DNA of 64,000 nucleotides, taken from assembly GCF_001640805.2 (NCBI RefSeq), contig NC_066849.1, forward strand, positions 21,495,060-21,559,059, in the 5' to 3' direction. The notes beneath the pieces are model-generated. The model worked only from the letters and a program-made list of their open reading frames with translations. It was not told where the DNA came from and ran no database searches. Below, piece by piece: positions 28,055 through 42,643 of this stretch. The translations under genes and the position numbers were made by a program. This DNA comes from Lates calcarifer (lineage: Eukaryota; Chordata; Actinopteri; Centropomidae). How positions within the stretch are numbered: position 1 is the stretch's first letter; the number at the start of each line of letters is the position of its first letter.

Positions 28055-28350
28055 CTAGGGCTGCAGCTGATTATTTTCATTTTTCATTCTGTTTTTGATT
28101 AATAATTTAGTCTATAAAATGTCAGAAAATTGTGCAAACTTCCAATTTTGTTCACAGACCCTGAGGTGAGATCCTCAGATTGCTTGTTTGTCTGACCAAC
28201 AGTCCAAAGGCCAGACGTTGATGACCAGAGAAAAAGCTGAAAAGCCTCACAAGTGAAAAGCAAGTTTAGAGAAGTTGAGGTTGTACCATGATTTATGTGA
28301 AATAGTTTGTTACAAAAAGTGTCAAATACATCTTCACACTTCTCAGAAAA
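28055..28350. mobile_element. MITE-like element, same family
   Basis: Begins ctagggctgcagctgattattttc and continues tctataaaatgtcagaaaattg and gcttgtttgtctgaccaacagtccaaa, which match the family body. The right end is degraded, so that boundary is approximate. Confidence 0.55.
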
Positions 28351-29387
28351 CACCCAATAAAGTTATAAGAGAGAAAAAACGGGGAAAAAAAGATGTGGAC
28401 ATGAACAGAGGGATGAAAAAGGAATGGAGAAACAAAAAGAATTAGAATTCAAAAAACCCAAGCTAGAGGTAAACAAACTGTTTAACAAATCCATAGTGGC
28501 CATGGGCATGAAAGGGAGTGAGAGGGAGGAGGCAGAGAGAAGGAGAGAGCTCCAGCAGCCGTGCAGCAGAAAAGAAAATCTAATCATCTCCTCATTACCA
28601 TGCTTCCTCGGTTAGTTGGGCTGATTTGGAGAAAATGGATTATGTTCTTCGATCACTCCCCACAAGTCCTGGTCAACTTTCACCGAAGCGTACACCATCT
28701 AAAACAATCCTCGCCGTTAGAGTGTTTTAGATAACCCTTGGTGCTACCTGCACATGTATGGTCTGCTTATCACAAGCTCAGGGACTTGAGTTAATTTAGC
28801 TGTCATGGCAAAAACCCAGTGTTCTCACAATCATCAAAATGAAACCATCGCTCACTGAGGAAGTTGATTACCGATTGCACCGTGCAGTCTGGGGAAAATG
28901 AAGACAGTTTGTCAATATGAATATTTCAGCACAGATGCACAAAAAACTGTTTGTAGACATGTTGTGCAGCAAATTGCATGTGTCTATGTGTGAGTGTGTA
29001 CACATGGTTTCTTTCATTAGGTCTTTATTTTCCCACCTTTAAGACTCAGATAACACAGTTAGTACACACTCAGTAGTACACAAACACACAACCAAATGAT
29101 GTCTTACTGTCCAAAGCCAAGTAAAGCTTCCTGGATCAGAGTGGAGATGAACAGGAGGTTGTGTGTGTGTGTGTGTGTATTTTCTTCCATTTCTTGCCCC
29201 ATGTGTCTCTCCCTCCCTCATCAATGGCTGCTTTAGTCCATTAGTACAGAAGTCTGGGGTCTGTGGGGTGAACAGGGAATGGCCAGGCTCTTCCATTTCT
29301 GACTGTGGGGTCACTGGCTTTACAGTCCCTCACAGCTAATGACCATCTCTGGGAATGTACTCTGCAATACGCACATATACGCACATA

Positions 29388-29596
29388 TACACACACACAC
29401 ACACACACATACCCACACAGAAGGCAGGAAACATCATCATCAACTCATCATTGGGACATCTCGGCAGCTTATGTAGGCACACACACATTGAAAGACTCAT
29501 TAACCGACACACCAATCTATAGTCTCTTCATCATGGTGACACTAACGGTAGGCAGCAGTCATACGCACACACACGCACACACACACACACACACAC
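29388..29596. repeat. Two (AC)n microsatellites
   Basis: (AC)n at 29388-29410 and 29565-29596, separated by unique sequence. A 190-codon open frame across them is mostly repeat translation. Confidence 0.9.
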
Positions 29597-31478
29597 TAAT
29601 ACCAGAGTCACGCAGTTATAAAGGATGCAGGCTTCACAGAAAGGCTCAAAGGAAATGCAGATACACAGACTTAGCCCCTGGCTTTATACACATAACTTTA
29701 CACCATTTTTTCCATTTAAGCCTTTTTACATTAATACAGTCTTACAATGCTGACTCAGAGATGTTAGTCAATATCCTGATGCTTTTTGGTGTACAGTATT
29801 TAACAACAAGAACTAACATGACATTGAATAGTGGAGTTTACAACCTGATCAAAGCCATTAAACCTTCTTTGTGCTAATGATGCAAATGACTCACTAAGTA
29901 CAGAAAACAACAGCTGAAGATGAGGACACACATACAAAGACAGATCAAGAACATGCAGACCTTTCTCACCAATTTAAAAACCTGCCAGAGATATACCCCT
30001 TATATATTTCACTCTCCACTGATAGTGGTGAAGGAGTTTTTTATAGAAGAATACTCCTGTTCAGAGAAAGAAAAACCTCTACTCTACCTCTACGTTCATT
30101 TTGTTTAAAACAGATAAACGTCAAAGAACAGAAGGATGATGCTCTCTAAATGCTATTTCATGCTGCTTTCTACATAGCTCCCCAAAGATACTCCCTTGTG
30201 GAAAGCACAACATCTGTGCCACAAAATTAAAACTTAGGAAGCAAGGTAGGCCATAATTCATCTATCTGCTATAACAAATTGTGTTTATCATAGCAAATAG
30301 GGAGATGGACAGGGAAAAACAGACAGACGCACGAAGACAGTCTCTCTCATACACCTATGGTTTTTGTCATTACTGAGTGTAACAAACAGCTCCATTAATC
30401 AGTTTAATCAATCAGTGCATCTTTTTCTATCGCCGCACAAATGTTAGATTGATTTTAGGCAGCTGTGTATAAATGCTGAGAGCTGCTGAGAACAAGAGAA
30501 GCCTCATACTCAAATCCACACATATATACACACACACACACACACACAGATACACATTTAGTCAAACCTATACAAACAAATTTAAACATCTGTGTCTCTA
30601 GCTCTCTCCCCTTACCCCACAAGAAGCAACGCAATCATGATGCTTCCACACATGAACAGCTTTACCTTCTCTGTCTGCCTTCTCAGTTCTTGCTGTTGAT
30701 TAAAAAGCATGCACCAGGGTGAGAGGGACGAGACAGAGAAGGATTTAGAATGACGGAGAAGGTAAGAGACAGAAGGAGAGAGAACAAATTCAAGAAACCA
30801 ACCCATGAACAAACTCCCATCCACAGTGCATATACATTGGCAAATATGGATTGGCAAAGATTTTGAAATAATATATAGAATATAATGTATCTCTGTATGT
30901 ATAAGCTACAATGATGTGAATATCACCCAAAGAAACATGGAAAAACAGTGGGTTAGAAAATAGAGCAGGTCATGAAAACAGGAGTTCTCCCTGAAATACT
31001 GACATACATACAGGACAGGAATATGCATTAAAATGCAAAACACATACACAAACAGGACAACACAGGAAAGCAGATTATGTTGGGTGTGAACGCACTGAAC
31101 AGATCTCTGAAGAGATCACTGCCATCTACTGCACATGTATAATAAATGTATGATACAAATATACATCACAAAAGAAAGCCAAACCATGATACAATCAGAC
31201 ACAGAAAAATATAGAGCGTTGCAAAATGATATGAAACTTGCCAACATATGTACAAGAACACATATAAAGTGACCTACATATACAATAAAACAAATAAAAT
31301 CACATTTCTACTGCTTTTTATGGAAAATACACACATACCCACAACCCACGCACACTATGTGTTTTTAAATCACAATGCTGTCATCCTTTTATGGATTTAG
31401 GGGGGCAATTAAATGAAACATGAGAGCATGCACATGATTAAAGATTTATCTGCCCAATGTCCCTGCAGCCCCTTCGCT

Positions 31479-31481
<3 letters not shown>

Positions 31482-31512
<31 letters not shown>
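31482..31512. repeat. (AC)n microsatellite
   Basis: About 15 ac units, with further broken ac runs to about 31680. Confidence 0.9.
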
Positions 31513-31514
<2 letters not shown>

Positions 31515-32223
31515 AAATACACACAAACACACACACCTTCTAGTACCATGACCATGTGGGGATGCAGGAAGGAAAGAATTGATCTCATTAAAAAACTCTT
31601 GACTGTACAGATTGCCACTGAGCCCCAGCACACACACACATACACAAAGAGATAAACACACGCACACACACAGAGACCAAACACTCCCAAATGCATATTG
31701 GTGTAATTTAATAAGTGAAGTATAAATGTGATATTCATTGAAATCAATTAGCCGGGGGTTGCTAACTTTGAACACATCTCCATAGTCCCTCTGGAGACTT
31801 GGTGCTAATGTGATGAATTAAGGTCAACAGCACAGGCTTGCACACGAACACACACAAACACACACATGCACAGAAACCACAGGGTCTGTCTGTATTGCCT
31901 TCTGCATTAGCAACTTATAGATCTCACCTACTTTCTGCTTTACTTACATCTAGTGGACATAGCATTACACAGTGTGTGCAACAGAAAAAAAAACTTGAAA
32001 CAGATGACAAACAGAAGTGGCTGTTAGTGTAGCAGCATGTCTTGATTTTGCCAAGTGACCTGTGATCAGCTTTTTGTATGACTGCCATTGGCACAACAAC
32101 AGCCTCATCCAATTAACATTATAGAATACTGCCAACTGCAAATTTAGCTCTGCCAAGCAATGAAAAACAACCTCACATTTTAAACATACAGTATGGAAGT
32201 GTGTTTAATTTAGAGACACAGAA

Positions 32224-32684
32224 CTAGTGCTAAAACAATCAGCCATTTGAAAGAAAGTGGTTTGCTAATAATTATGATAATCAACAATAATTTAACTAAA
32301 TTTTCAATCCAAATATGCCCCAAAGTTACAGGTTTAAGCTTCTCAAATGTGAATATTTTCTCCTATTCTCTGTTTGATATCATAGTATATATGATGGCCA
32401 CCATGGGCTCTGAGAAATGTTTGATAATCAAAAGAACGGGTGGCACAGTGGTGCAGTACTTAGCACGTTTGCCTCACAGCAAGAAGGTTCTGGGTTCGAG
32501 CCCCGGTTCTCCTGGGGCTTTTCTGTGTGGAGTTTGCATGTTCTCCCTGTGCCTGCATGTACTCTGGCTTCCTCACTTCCTTGTCCAGTGTCAGCTGAGA
32601 TAGACTGCAGCACCCCTGGGACCCTTAACAGATAAGCGGTGTAGATAATGGATGGATAATCAAAAGAATTTTAGCTGCAGCCAT
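32224..32684. mobile_element. MITE-like element interrupted by the SINE
   Basis: The left end (actagtgctaaaacaatcagcc) and an end after the SINE (agctgcagcc) match the termini of the repeat family seen at 8651-9003. The SINE at 32437-32654 sits inside, so this element is the older insertion. Confidence 0.5.
32437..32654 (+). mobile_element. tRNA-derived SINE with target-site duplication
   Basis: Starts with a tRNA-like head (GGTGGCACAGTGG), has an RNA polymerase III B box (GGTTCGAGCC), the teleost body TGTGTGGAGTTTGCATGTTC, and a GATAAGCGGTGTAGATAATGGATG tail, split here as tail motif GATAAGCGG and ATGGATG. A perfect 14-base duplication GATAATCAAAAGAA flanks it (32423-32436 and 32655-32668). 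It is internally deleted compared with the usual family length. Confidence 0.85.
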
Positions 32685-35600
32685 ACACAGAATGCCCCAG
32701 ATAGTAGAGAAAACTTAGGTATTACATGCTGCATTAGTATTGGGTTTCTTATTAGCAACTATCAGACACATGTATATTGACCAACATGTCCATCATCTTA
32801 TTTTAAAGCTGATATCCCTATGCACGTCTCCTCCTTCCACACTAATTTTTCATCCCCTATTAATCCCCCAAGCACATATGAAAGGAGGCAGAATATATTT
32901 AATCCACCCGCTTGTTTTCCCTTCGCTCCCTCTATTTCAGCATCTGTTATCTCATCCAACTTTATTTTACTCAACCACACCTTTCAAGTTTGGAGCATGG
33001 AAAAACCATGTGTCTTCCCTCTGGATTATTTAACAGGTGCAAGAGTCTCTTGATAAAAAATGGATCAATGTGTCTCATGTGTGCTCACATGAAAACATTT
33101 TGAGGCTCTTTGAAGCTTAGGGAAACACACATACTAACGTGCACACTTACACACGACGATCAGCATCTCAACGTTTCTTAGATTATAAAAACAATCCTGG
33201 AGAGTAACAGCATCATCTTCTGGCATCTAACAAATTGGATTATAGGTAAATGAGGTCTGGGCCTTTTGACATTGTTTAATTTCAATATTCATGACTTTCA
33301 GAAGAAGTTAGAAGTGAATAGAATTAATCAGGGAAACTGTGAGGGGTCTTAATTACAGAAGGCAGTCTGAGATTGTCTCTCCTTCTCTCTGCCCATTGCT
33401 GGCAGAACCAAAAGGCACATGGCAATAAAAGGGCAGTTATTCAGCACTTACAGTTAGATTTGAACTCATGCAGAGTTATGTCAAAGGACACTTGATACAA
33501 AGAAATTAAGAGATGACAAATCACTTTGAAAAGAGGATTTCAAATAGACGTTTGCTTCTGTGGACATGACAGAAAACTTATATATAAGTATATAATAATT
33601 ATTTTTTGAAAGATCTTGTTGAAAGAGGCAAATGTCACCTCTTCTGTCACCCTCCTCTTCTGTCTGCACTGTTCATTGTCACAAAATTACACACAGCCAC
33701 CTGCTCAAGTAGACTCTTAGGTGAACAAACCTTCGAGCTTTATGGAAGAGAGATGTGTGTGGAAAAAGTAAGTAAGACTTTGGGGCATCTAAAAAACAAC
33801 GGGCTGCCTGCTTTGATTGTGACTCACCTTCATGCACTTCTTTCCTTCACAGTCAGTGGGATCAATACTTTTGCTCAAAGAAAAAAGACATTGTCTTTGC
33901 CTGCAAAATAACCTTTCACTTTTGCCATTTGGGGAGTAGGGGGTGGTCCGCTCTGACAAAAAACATTATTTGTGTTTAGAGTCTGAATCAGGTCCTTTAA
34001 AATTGTGAACTAAACCAAGTCTTGGATTATAGACCATGCACTTAATCTACTCTGAATATGATTCCTTGATATGTGGCAAATCAGAAGCCTGTAACATGGA
34101 AGGGATGAGTTCTGTGATGTTCCCCTTCAAACCATGTCTCATTTTAGGAAGTAGAACAATGTACAATTTAAAAGGTAAAAATTAAAAGGAGCTTCATCCA
34201 GATAGTGGCAGGGTTTAATCAACCGGTCTGATCATTTATGAAAGCATCGTCACACACAGAAAACTGGACCAAAGCAGCCGTGTCTGAGCCAAAAGCGGTG
34301 GAATAAAGCCAATAAAGACAGGAGAAACATCACAGTAATAACACCATGGGTCAATTATGCTTAACTACTGCCTTCTGTCACAACTGGGTCACTGGGTCTT
34401 CTCCATGCAGAGAGTTGTGTGCGTATGTGTGCGTGTTATAGAGGGTCTGGTTTGCATATTTGTCATAATTTAAGGAGCAGCAATCTGTGTGTCTCCAGTT
34501 TGGACACGTGCATTTAGTAACTTTAAGAGTTACAGTGCAAAATGTTTTCCTTTTTAAAAATCACTTTGGTTTCTTGTATTGAGCTTTTCATTTCTTTTCT
34601 TGAGAAACTTCAGAGGTTAAATATGTAATAGACGGAACTGCTTTCACAGCTGGGATAGCAAATATTAATTGCTCATTGCAACAGAACTAAAAGCCAGGCT
34701 TTATGTTTCCAAGCTCAAAATGTCTCTTCATTGCTTGCATCTACGGGAATCTGTGCATCTATTTTTCTTTGTAACTAAAGGAAGAAGTTTAGTGGTCTGC
34801 TGAAACTTAAGTATCAAAGTACTGTGTACACATCGTCTCAAATCTGTGAGAGTCCACCTTAAAGGCCATATCAACACACATCACAGGCTCTTGGCTCTCT
34901 GGTTTGTAACTCTGGAAGGTACTTGGAATTTAGCTTCTTTTAGATGTTTATTTGTGGGAATTAAATGTTGTCTTTTTAAATACAGTTGTGGGATTTAGTG
35001 GTAGTTGCACCTGAGCACAGCAGGCACTGCAGAGTGGAAATTCGTGAGCAACAAGGCATGAAAACTTGCAGATGGGCCGTGGCAGCCAGGCAGCCCCCTT
35101 ACTAGCCTTGGCTCAGGCTGAACAGACTCATCTTGCTAATCTGGTTGCCTTTCCGGTGTGACAGGCATTGCTTTACTCTTCATCACAGTCAAAGCTAGTC
35201 ACATTGTCTTGCTCATCATGGTTTGGAATTCTAATTAAAAACCCTTTAAGGTTCTATCTCAGCCAAAAAACTTCTGGTTACTAGTAGAATCAATCAGCTG
35301 TAAACTGAGAGAAAGGCAATAGGATGGAGTTTACAATGCAGATAACAAACTGAATAAGGAAACTGCAAAACAGAATTGCAATGTGACTAAAGCAGAAAAG
35401 TGGAGAAAAAGGAGGGCAAAAAAAAAAATGAGCACAGTAGAGAAAACTCAAGTAGAAAAGGTTTAAATTGTTCATCAGTAAAAGCATTAAACTACTCCAC
35501 GATGAAAACCTTTTTAAAAGTGATCCAACGCATGAAAAGTAAGTCCTTACATCAAAAGATGAGAAACATACAGGTCAGGTATGAATCAATATATCTAGCA

Positions 35601-36931
35601 AGAGTGCAGCATTAGCAAGCCATGGCCACAAAGCCTACATCAGACAACGTCAGTACAAACTTTGTGCAAGCAAACAAAGGGAAAAATCACTTTTGTACAA
35701 AACTGGTTATTTTCGGTTATGAGTATGTCAAAGAAAAGGTCACAGTATTCATTCTTCAGCCTGCTGCTGCAGCTAAGACCTTGTTGCTGTGGTACACATC
35801 TGTATGTGTTTGTGTTTGTGAGAGGGAGGGGATGGGAAACGGAAAAAAGAAGTGATGGCACGAGGAACAAAATGAAAGAGACAGAGCGGTACACTGTGTG
35901 TTTTTGCATACATCTCCCTCCTTCATTCAATTACACTGAACCTCCAAGACCTGTCCAATGCAAACAAATATCATCACAACAGGAGCAGACAAACAAAAAA
36001 GTTTCAGGACAGTGATTTCAAAAGCAAATGAAAACATGAGGAGCTTTGTTAAAATAGGAAATAAATGTGTGTGAAAATTCCTACAGAGAGTATTGAACTC
36101 GACAAGATGATGCAGATGTTGCATGCAAGGTCACAGCACCATTCATTATGCTCACACACACAAAACCAATTGTCACTGCATCTTTTTAAGAGTGTGATTT
36201 TGTGTGTGTGTGTGTATGTGAAAGAAAGGGGGCCTCTCAGGCTCCTTTGAGAAGGTGTCACCCTGCTTCCAAACATTCAAGCGCTGCTTCCAATGACACA
36301 TAATAGGGTGTGGGGGTGGAGAGCGAAGGGCACAGAGGGAGAGAGTCGTCATTGGTTAAACACACCGTGACCACATGCCAAGAAAGTAGAAAGACAAAAA
36401 AAAGATAGAGACCTTGCAGGAGGCGAGGATGGAGAGAGATGAGGGAAGGGTATTGGGTAAAAAACATGTCACTTTTACGTCATAACAAGCACAACAGATA
36501 GAAGACCATTTCTCCCACCAGAATCTACTCTCCCTCAATACATCTGCCTCCACCTTTCAACGAAGCATCTTTAAAGCACAAGCTGAAAGCTTTGCAAAGC
36601 AGCTAAACATCCTTAATAGCTGAAGAGCATCTTGGCACGTCAATACATCCTAAGAGACTCCTCATGCTGCACCAGCAACCACAGCGTATCAGCTTTTATT
36701 TTCTACTTATGATACACCTCCAATGATGCGTGTTTACCAGGAGTTTCAGAGGATAATCAGAACAAGATTTTTTTTTTTTCTTCTCAGTCAGCAGTTGAAA
36801 ATGTAGTCCTCATCAATGTAACCTCCTGGTTTCCCCTACCCCTTCAGATTGATGGAGTGTTAATGCAAAGTGATAATAAAGCATGCTGCAAGTTTTACAT
36901 TAGCACTCTGTACATCCTAAAAAACACTGGC

Positions 36932-36962
36932 TGTGTGTATGTGTGTGTGTGTGTGTGTGTGT
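36932..36962. repeat. (TG)n microsatellite
   Basis: Fifteen tg units with one ta interruption. Confidence 0.9.
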
Positions 36963-37532
36963 GAGGGTGAGGGAGAGAAAGAGAGATTTTGTGTCACTCC
37001 AGCTTTTTTTTCTTCTTTTTGATAACCAGTATTACTGAGCACTGGCTATATTATCAAAGAATAACCCCACCACCACCACCTTGCCCTAACATCCTGCAAC
37101 GAATGACAAGCACAATCCCCTCGAGGTAAAAGACTCGCTCTCAGGCTTAGGAGCTGGCAAGGCGTGTGTATGAAGGAGATATGTTGTGTAGTGTAATCTA
37201 CATAAACAGCTTCATTCAAAAGCCAGATGGAGGGAATGGGACGAAGAGAGCATAAGAGAGAGAGGGAAGGAGCACTAAATAAGAACGACAGTGAGAAAGG
37301 TGTGGACTTGGACTGGAAGAAACGTGGGGGAGAGGAAAAAAAACATGTTGAAGATCTCAACTAATTTTCTCAAGCTGGTGATCCTCAAGTTGCTTTGGTT
37401 GTTGGTTTCATCAACTTTCACTGACTATAGTGTGGGTTGAACTGTCACTTCAGGCAACATTTCTTTGGAATTTCTGTCTGATATAAAATTAGTCTTACAT
37501 TAATGACAAAAAGTAACCATCTAATTTATTAA

Positions 37533-37765
37533 TTAGGGTTCATAAGTGCTGACAACTATTTTGCCAATTAACTCAGTCTATTAAATGTGAGAAAGAAATA
37601 GAAAAATGACCTTTCAGAGAGTCAAAAATCCAAGACAATGTTTTCTAATTGTCAGTACTGTCAGAACCACAGTCCAAAACCCAAAGGAATTAAATTTACA
37701 ATGAAATTAAACAGTGAAAAATAGCTAATACATTTGAGAAACCAGCTATTGCTAAATGAAATATG
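37533..37765. mobile_element. MITE-like element, same family, degraded
   Basis: Matches the family by gacaactattttgccaatta, tctattaaatgtgagaaa and cagaaccacagtccaaaaccc. Boundaries are approximate. Confidence 0.45.
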
Positions 37766-39463
37766 ATGACGAGATATTTTTTGCCAGAGATGGAAGGGTA
37801 ACCTCTGTTTACACATATTTTCTAAGACCTTTTCTGTTTTTGACACCTTCAAAGATTCTTTCCATCTGTTTTCTCTCTGCAGGTGTTAGGCCAGAAAATC
37901 TAGTGTCACCCATCTGAGAATCAAAATACAAATTCTTATCAATGGGCACAAATTCACACCCACCAAATTCGCCACAACCCTTACTCCCGCTTTGACCAAA
38001 CTGATTTCCTGCTTCCCAGCTTCGAAGCACAATTTCCCATTTTATTTGACAAGAGACACTGAGACAGGGTAGGATGTAATGAATCAAGGTGAACAAACAG
38101 TTAGAAAAACAGTTAGTTCTCCAGTCACAGACAGAGACTGAGAGGAGAGGGGAGAACAATGGCAGACAATACAAAAAGAGTAGAATTTAGAGCAACAGAG
38201 TAAAGACAAATGAAAGAAAAAGAAAAGTATAGAGACAAAAATGAAGCAGAACAGAGAAAGACTGAGAGATAGCAAATATAGTAAGGAAATTTGAGGCAAT
38301 ATCATCAGAAAAGAGAGCCAGACTAAACTCTCTTTCCTCCACTTTGTAGCCTCCGTGTAAAACTTCTCATGAAAACTTTTGACATGCAGCACTCAAGGGC
38401 CCTATCTCGGTGTCAGCCCAGCAGACTGGTATTAGCAGCCATGTTTTATTCATCAGCATTCTTAGTTGTCATTTCATACGCCGCTCTCAGCCTGCACATA
38501 CCAGGCGACAGAGCGCAAGGTGAAAAACAGGATTACAGCAAATGTAAATAATAAAATGGAGGCACATGAAGACATTCAGTTAATCTGAGCTGGGGATTAA
38601 TGCCATGATACCCTGTCAGACACGGCTGGGTTGGGGAAGGGAGGGTGGGGTGGGGGGGGATAACAACAGCACAACACAACAACACAGGCACAAAGAAGAG
38701 ACACACGAGAATGACACATAGCTATACATACACACATGCACACGGTGGGGAAATAGGATTGTAGTGTTATCGGAGTTTGACTTTGAACAATAAGTGACTT
38801 TGCAGCAGAGCGGTGCAGACAAACAACACCAGCAAATCTGTCGAAAACGGACGAGCTAATTCTGACAGTAAAGACAGAGGGGACTGGGAGTACTGTATAC
38901 AGAAAAGAAGAGAGATAATGAGAACAGGAGAGGAAGAACAAGAATTAACAAAGTACCAAAACAAAGACTCACTCAAAAGTATCACTTTTCAGACTGCCAA
39001 CATCTTTTCTTTGGCAAAGTTTCTACTGATACTTCCTCCAACTAACTGATTTCCTCCTTCTTCCTTCTCCATTCACAGTATGTTTCACCTTGAATAATCA
39101 TGATAACCTTCTATTACTTTATTTGCAACATTCATCAAGCTAGAGGCAGTTATGTTATGCTCAGGGTCAGCCACATTCTTCCGCAGGTGGAAGCAGAAGC
39201 CACGAACACGGTTTTTTTTTTTATATTAAAAAGAACACCTTGACTGTCTGTGACACCAGGACTATGCTGCAGGCCCTCACCATCTGGCAGCTGTACTCTC
39301 TCGCCATTCTGTACAGGAGAAAATAGATGAGAGTGTAGGTGTGTTAAGCAGCTTCTCCTGTCATTTAAAAGTTTTTGTTTGACATTCATGTTTCAATAGA
39401 TGGCCAGTGATTGAGAAAGAGCAATTTATCACCTCTAGGAAGGAAGGCATGTGTTCACCCAAT

Positions 39464-39603
39464 GTTTGTTTGTTTGTTTGTTTGTCAGCAGGATTATCCA
39501 AAACATACAAAACCAATTTGCACCAAACCTGGTGGAGTGATGGGGCGTGGGCCAGGGAAGAACCCATCAATTCCATTTTGGTGTGGATCTGGTTAAAGGG
39601 GCT
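39464..39603 (+). repeat. Interspersed repeat, copy B, with (TGTT)n
   Basis: Starts with a (tgtt)n tract (39464-39484) and aligns with copy A at 3487-3597 in the opposite orientation. Confidence 0.6.
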
Positions 39604-39799
39604 CCATTGTAAGATCTAGACAGGCCTTGGTGGATATATGTGTTCTACTGAGTGCCATTCTAGTTTCAAACTGCACCCACCTCACAAAAGCATTCATACT
39701 ACAAATAAATACTAAACACAGCAAATTGATTTTTGTGGCTACTTACAAGCAGTACAACACAACACTGACATATTATCACCACATAAATTTGACATGCAA

Positions 39800-40080
39800 C
39801 CATGCTAGCAAACAGAAAATACTAGCAAACAGTTGCTTATATTTACTGTACACATCCAGCAGACCCAGAGCAGCATTTATTTGTGATTATGTTTCTGTCT
39901 GCTTGGTGAATGTAAGTCCAATGTTCATTCTCCTTTATTTGTTTCTGGTCACCAGCTCTTGAGAAAAGCATTTGGCTCCATAGCAGCTACTACCAGCTTT
40001 GTCTGTCTGCATATTGGTGCAGGGTAACATACAGTGGGTTTATCAGGAAGTTTACTGAAAACTCTACAATACTGCTGGTG
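39800..40080. repeat. Probable interspersed repeat
   Basis: Has the order gtgaatgtaagtcc, tttctggtcaccagctcttgag, catttggctcc, ctttgtctgtctgc, acatacagtgggttt seen in a common teleost repeat. No coding content. Confidence 0.4.
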
Positions 40081-42642
40081 AGTAGTGTTGAGGGCCCTAT
40101 AACCAACACACTGAGCTAAAAGAACTGCACAGTGGGTGGTAATTCTCTGTGGGTTCCTCACTACAAGTGGTACCATCTCACATTACAACAGTCATTTCCA
40201 ATTTTCAATTCCAATTGTTAATATAAAAATATTGTTTAGGGCAACTTTAACACTTAATTAGCATTGTGTGAACTGGTACTGTCAGCCTACCTGAGCTGTA
40301 ATTTCTGCTACCTGTGGCTCAACAATAATAAAGAAATAAACCTAGCATCATTCCAGTGTACCAACTTTATGACTTGTACATTAGGATGCTGGTAGAAAAT
40401 CAACACTCACTCAAGATACTTTGGAACTGTGATGGGTTTGAATCAACTCTTGATGTGGCAATCCCAATCCCAAAAGAACTTGCCATAATTAAGAAATTTT
40501 ATCATGCTCTTCCACTTTCATTATGCTTTTGTGAAGGGATATTTTATAATTTCCCACCAAAAAATAACCTTGTTGGGTTACTGGGAATAAATGTGGAGTG
40601 AAAGTTTTCTTCTGCAAATAAATACGCCCCTATTTTGAAAGACACAGTGAGGGGAGATGGAGAAAGACAAAGGGAAAAAACATTGGGGCAACGCAGCTGT
40701 TTTTTTTTATTTTTTTTTTTTATATGAGTATCAACATACACAAAGAGAAAGAGAAACGAGCCTTCAGGCTGATGCAAACTCACTAGTTCTTCCTATCTTT
40801 GCTTTCTCTGACACACACTTCTCACAGTGCAGTCTCACCCACTGAGACACTCGCTAATTGGATTAGAAGTATGTAGATGGACAGCACAGTCTCACTTTCT
40901 CTCTATCTCTCTCTCTCACACACACACACATACACTCACAGTGTCTGCTTCCTCCTCGTAGGCTTGTGGCAACTCATACCCCTGCCCTTCATGTCAATAC
41001 AAAGGCATTATTTCAAACAGAGAGAGAGGCACACTGAGAGACAGAGAGGGGTAACAGATGCAGAAAGAGACAGCGAGAGGTAGACAGTGGGCAAAAATGA
41101 GCAGGACAGACAGAACAATAAACAGGGACACAGGGAAAGGGTGGAAGAGAAAGAAAGAGAGTGAGAGCAAATGCCTCAGGCCAGCACTGACCTCAGCTAA
41201 AATTACCCTGCTGCTGTTTTGCACCGCTGCACCCAACACCTATTCAGCACACCAGGTATTGTTAGCTTGTAGAGCATGATACAGTGTCTGACAAAGGTGG
41301 CGCCCTGGCACATTCTGGGCTTGTCGTCTGTCAGGATAGCAGTGCTGCATGTGACAACTTGTCTACTTGATTATGTTTAATATTCAATCTTCAAGGAATA
41401 CATCATGTTTCAAGGAGATCTGGCCAGCTGGCAGTCTTACCCTTTAATGTGTCAACAGAGCAACAGAGGGCCAGAGAGTATCATCTCCAATAAGAAGCCC
41501 CATGTTTTATTAACACAGAGATGTGTTGTTTTAATTTATTGGTGTGTATGTGGCCACATACTGCCTCAGCGTTTAGCTACAGGGCTGCCAGAAGTTCAAC
41601 ATACATAAGTTGAAGTCTTAGCACAGGCTACTGAGGAAAATAATCATTGACACTTACGGTACGGTTTGTGCTTATGTTCTCATGATTTAAAAATCAGAGG
41701 CTCTTTTTCTTTATGCATTACAGACAAGAAAACATTCATGGTTAACCAAAAAAGAGCACATTTAAATTTTTTTAAATGATTCCTCATTGTGCAGAAAAAC
41801 TGGAATAATATTGAAATAATGTTTAAAACCAAAATTATATGAAAACAGAACTGTCCTTTAACTGGCAAGTTTACCAACCAGCCAGTTTCAGAACAACTGC
41901 TTTTTCTTTTCAGTGACTTATGTGTCTTTATGTGCTGTCATCTGTTTATGAAATGCTTTCTCTCCACACACAAAGCCAACCAGATGAAGCACGCACACAC
42001 ACACATACATCCACATACAAAGCGAGTCCCACAGTGCCTCAGTAGTCACACAGCACAGCAGTGGTTCTCATTCTCTGGAGACTAGGCACTGCAGCTGCTT
42101 ACACTTTTCACAGAGATGCACACACACACACACACCCCATGTCCTTAGTCCGGAAAACCAAATGATGGAGTGGGGTGTCAGTGTGTGTCAGTGTGTGTGG
42201 TTGCACTGAACGAAGGTGTAAGTTTACGCTTAGGTTTTTAGATAAGTGAAAATAGAAAATATACCTGTTCAGAAACTGCACTCAGCACTAATATGATGAA
42301 TGCTGGCATTGACCCTCAGTTCAAATCTTTGTGTGTGTGTGTTTGTTGTTCTTGCAGAAGCAGTGTGTCTCTCTTGTTTTAATCTATACGTGTGGTGCCA
42401 CACAGTTCAGCTCCTACATACTCATTGTGTGTTTGTATGTGTGTGTTTGTATGTAATTGATTAAGCCACTGGTCCCCTTGACCTCATACTCCTCCCATTA
42501 AAAGTCTGACCCCAGCTGTGCCACAGCTCAGTGTGTGTGTGTCAGCAGGTGACCAAAATGTGTTTCTGTGAGCCTAGCAGTACAATGCCTTTTATGCCTG
42601 AAGCGCTTCTCTGCAGTCTCTTATTACAGTGTGTGATAAAAA

Positions 42643-42643
<1 letters not shown>

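Larger units (their letters stand above)
23834..32223. other. Intronic segment
   Basis: Scattered short (TG)n/(AC)n tracts (24330-24360, 29160-29179, 30529-30548) and one MITE-like element. The rest is unique sequence without coding features. Confidence 0.45.

Noticed and set aside
29305..29877. 190-codon plus-strand open frame
   Set aside because: Largely translation of two (AC)n microsatellites (His-Thr runs). No codon or domain signal.
32437..32520. tRNA gene
   Set aside because: The B box and tRNA-like head belong to a SINE with a 3' tail and target-site duplication. The cloverleaf is not maintained.
37809..38174. 121-codon minus-strand open frame with a protein-like C-terminal half (...FVPIDKNLYFDSQMGDTRFSGLTPAERKQ)
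   Set aside because: No domain or family recognised, no convincing splice sites, and it lies in AT-rich intronic DNA beside a MITE-like remnant. Length is within chance for this much sequence.
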